Of a stretch of DNA of 38,943 bases, positions 37,433 to 38,943 are shown in pieces. Within the stretch, counting starts at the first letter, position 1, and each line of letters begins with the position of its first letter. A program made the position numbers and the translations under genes. Source of the DNA: Candidatus Levyibacteriota bacterium (GTDB lineage: Bacteria > Patescibacteriota > Microgenomatia > Levybacterales > UBA12049); NCBI GenBank assembly GCA_018061075.1, contig JAGOUW010000002.1, forward strand, positions 1 to 38,943, in the 5' to 3' direction. The notes beneath the pieces are model-generated. The model did not search any database. It was not told the DNA's origin and worked only from the letters and a program-made list of their open reading frames with translations.

Positions 37433-38077
37433 ATGGGACATAAAGTAAATCCAAAATTATTTAGATTAGGGCCATTATATAACTGGGACAGCAGATGGTT
37501 TGATGATAAAAATTATGCTGCAACTCTCTTAGAGGATTTCAATTTAAGGAAGTCAATTACTGAGAGATTAAAAGGTGCAGGGGTTTCAACAGTTGAGATC
37601 GAAAGAAGTATAAATAGCATTAAAATAACAGCCTATGTTTCAAAACCTGGAATGGTAATTGGACGGGGTGGAGCAGGATTAGAAGAGCTCAAGAAATTCT
37701 TAGTAGAAATTCTTTCTCAAAATAAACCAAAGAAAAGTTTACCAAAGATGGATATAAGAATTGAGCCAGTTAAAGAACCAAATCTCGATGCATATTTAGT
37801 CGCAAGAAATATTTCAGATCAACTAGCAAGAAGAATGCCTCATAAGAGAGTTATGGGTCAAGCAGTGGATCGCGCGATGGCATCTGGTGCGCTTGGAGTT
37901 AGAGTAATTTTAGCTGGAAGAATCAATGGAGCTGAAATTGGAAGAAGAGAAAAACTTCAGCAAGGAACTGTTCCATTATCTACAATTAGAGAGCATGTTC
38001 ATTATGCAAGCGTTCCATCTCTTACTAAAAAAGGATATATCGGAGTAAAAGTTTGGATAAATAGAAAGGAAGATTAA
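37433..38077 (+). CDS. rpsC: 30S ribosomal protein S3
   Basis: S3 lies at the mRNA entry channel. The 214-residue protein has the MGHKVNPKLFRLGPLYNWDS start, a type II KH domain with the GxxG loop in KPGMVIGRGGAGLEELKKFL, and the C-terminal GALGVRVILAGRINGAEIGR and VKVWINRKED. The length is typical for the shorter forms. It begins four bases after the rplV stop, with a GAGGAGG sequence about 15 bases upstream in rplV. Confidence 0.96.
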   Translation: MGHKVNPKLFRLGPLYNWDSRWFDDKNYAATLLEDFNLRKSITERLKGAGVSTVEIERSINSIKITAYVSKPGMVIGRGGAGLEELKKFLVEILSQNKPKKSLPKMDIRIEPVKEPNLDAYLVARNISDQLARRMPHKRVMGQAVDRAMASGALGVRVILAGRINGAEIGRREKLQQGTVPLSTIREHVHYASVPSLTKKGYIGVKVWINRKED

Positions 38078-38078
38078 T

Positions 38079-38486
38079 ATGTTAACACCAAGAAGAGCAA
38101 AATTTAGAAAACAATTTAGAGGAAATTTAACTGGCTATGCACATGCTGGAACAAAAATTTCTTTTGGAGATTATGGATTAATAGTAGAGCAAACTGGTTG
38201 GATTTCTGCTCGCCAAATTGAGGCAGCAAGACGCGCAATAACTCATTACACACAGCGCGGAGGACGTGTTTGGATAAGAATATTTCCAGATAAGCCAATT
38301 AGTAAGAAACCGCCTGAGGTAAGAATGGGTGGAGGAAAAGGAGACATTGCAGAATTCGTAGCGCCAGTAAAATCAGGAAGAGTATTGTTTGAAATGGCAG
38401 GAGTAAATAGTGAGATAGCTCATGCTGCGCTAAGACTTGCTTCACACAAAATAGGATTAAAAACTAGAATAATTGATAAGGAATAA
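38079..38486 (+). CDS. rplP: 50S ribosomal protein L16
   Basis: L16 contacts the A-site tRNA and helps position the central protuberance. The 135-residue protein has MLTPRRAKFRKQFRGNLTGY, SFGDYGLIVEQTGWISARQI, RAITHYTQRGGRVWIRIFPD and KPISKKPPEVRMGGGKGD. AAGGA precedes the start by about eight bases, inside the end of rpsC. Confidence 0.96.
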   Translation: MLTPRRAKFRKQFRGNLTGYAHAGTKISFGDYGLIVEQTGWISARQIEAARRAITHYTQRGGRVWIRIFPDKPISKKPPEVRMGGGKGDIAEFVAPVKSGRVLFEMAGVNSEIAHAALRLASHKIGLKTRIIDKE

Positions 38487-38488
38487 TT

Positions 38489-38719
38489 ATGAAAAAAGAC
38501 GTTAAAGATATTAGTAGTAAAACAGAAAAAGATTTAAAAGATCTCTTGAAAACTAAAAGAGAAGATTTATTTAAATTAAATTTGGATAACAAACAAAACA
38601 AGTTAAAAAATACAAGAATAATTTTTAACACTAGAAAAGAGATAGCAAGAGTTTTGACATTAATTAAAGAAAAACAATTAACAGCAGAGGAAGCAAAAAA
38701 TTTGGAGGTAACAAAGTAA
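38489..38719 (+). CDS. rpmC: 50S ribosomal protein L29
   Basis: L29 is a small two-helix protein beside the tunnel exit. The 76-residue protein has KTEKDLKDLLKTKREDLFKL, NKLKNTRIIFNTRKEIARVL and TLIKEKQ, matching the family, with a short N-terminal extension and about 15 extra residues at the C-terminus. It starts two bases after rplP with AAGGA upstream. Confidence 0.92.
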   Translation: MKKDVKDISSKTEKDLKDLLKTKREDLFKLNLDNKQNKLKNTRIIFNTRKEIARVLTLIKEKQLTAEEAKNLEVTK

Positions 38720-38720
38720 T

Positions 38721-38943
38721 ATGAAAATATTTGAAGGAGTCGTAGTAAGTGGAGGGAAAAATAAAACTGTAGTGGTTGAGGTAAGCAGAAGAACGCCTCA
38801 TCCTTTATACGGAAAACTTATGAGACGCAGTAAAAAGCTTAAAGTTGATACTGGAGACTTTGAAGTTGTAATTGGAAATAAAGTAAAAATTGGTGAAACA
38901 AAACCAATGTCTAAGAGTAAATACTTTAAGATTTTAGAAATTG
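38721..38943 (+). CDS. rpsQ: 30S ribosomal protein S17 (3' end outside window)
   Basis: The frame opened by ATG 38721 reads MKIFEGVVVSGGKNKTVVVE, then RRTPHPLYGKLMRRSKKLKV, and GDFEVVIGNKVKIGETKPMS before KSKYFKILEI at the window edge. This is the S17 OB-fold with the G.V.S....KTVVV.V motif and the PLY.K....KK.KVHD-like segment. It begins one base after rpmC, in normal operon order, so L14 and L24 are expected next. Only the last few codons are missing. Confidence 0.93.
   Translation, partial: MKIFEGVVVSGGKNKTVVVEVSRRTPHPLYGKLMRRSKKLKVDTGDFEVVIGNKVKIGETKPMSKSKYFKILEI

Overview
The window looks like chromosomal DNA of a small-genome bacterium of the Candidate Phyla Radiation (Patescibacteria), most likely a Microgenomates-type lineage. 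The reasons are A+T-rich sequence, very tight packing, many short proteins with no recognisable family between core informational genes, a shortened ribosomal protein L2, and acidic or Ala/Pro-rich tails on RpoB, RpoC, L3 and S12. TGA, TAG and TAA all end genes here, so the standard bacterial code applies and UGA is not recoded. The lineage call is inference; no rRNA gene lies in the window, and I saw no tRNA, CRISPR array, IS element or prophage. No stretch above 300 bases lacks a gene or a regulatory leader.

Layout. 1-2143: a copper/sulfur cluster, made of the tail of a copper P-type ATPase interrupted by an in-frame TAG, a TauE/SafE-like membrane protein fused to a cupredoxin-like domain, a CxxC heavy-metal-binding protein and a rhodanese. 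2184-3550: three small orphan genes. 3553-6167: the argH-argG operon behind a leader that encodes a 23-residue peptide with tandem Arg codons and can fold into two competing hairpins, i.e. an apparent arginine attenuator. 6214-9445: trhO, small orphans and metK, the last behind a SAM-I/IV-clan riboswitch. 9594-9944: a small zinc metallopeptidase. 10009-18288: structured leader, rpoB, rpoC, rpsL, rpsG. 18335-19840: an orphan and a YdeI-family protein. 19858-22039: fusA. 22114-24412: pyruvoyl-dependent arginine decarboxylase, an EamA transporter and a DUF2156 protein. 24474-27613: a split membrane sensor, a GAF histidine kinase and a response regulator. 27700-29733: orphans and a MazG-like protein. 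29742-31320: tuf-rpsJ. 31351-33845: orphans and a GT39-type glycosyltransferase. 33941 to the right edge: a structured leader followed by rplC, rplD, rplW, rplB, rpsS, rplV, rpsC, rplP, rpmC and rpsQ (cut by the edge).

Gene expression style. Many first genes start about 6 to 9 bases after a TATAAT-like -10 box, so their mRNAs should be leaderless or nearly so. Genes inside operons instead carry purine-rich Shine-Dalgarno sequences and often overlap. Several apparent upstream starts fall inside the promoter or riboswitch, so I trimmed 3143, 7101(-), 9445(-), 9594 and 24412(-) accordingly. Against this leaderless background, the core genes with real 5' leaders stand out: argH, metK, rpoB, fusA, tuf and rplC. 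Five of these leaders (all but metK) contain a hairpin followed by a U run close to the gene, and the metK one is a SAM aptamer that ends three bases before AUG. This RNA-based control layer is the most interesting content of the window. Arginine use also recurs: an Arg-codon attenuator on argHG and an arginine decarboxylase next to a small-molecule exporter.
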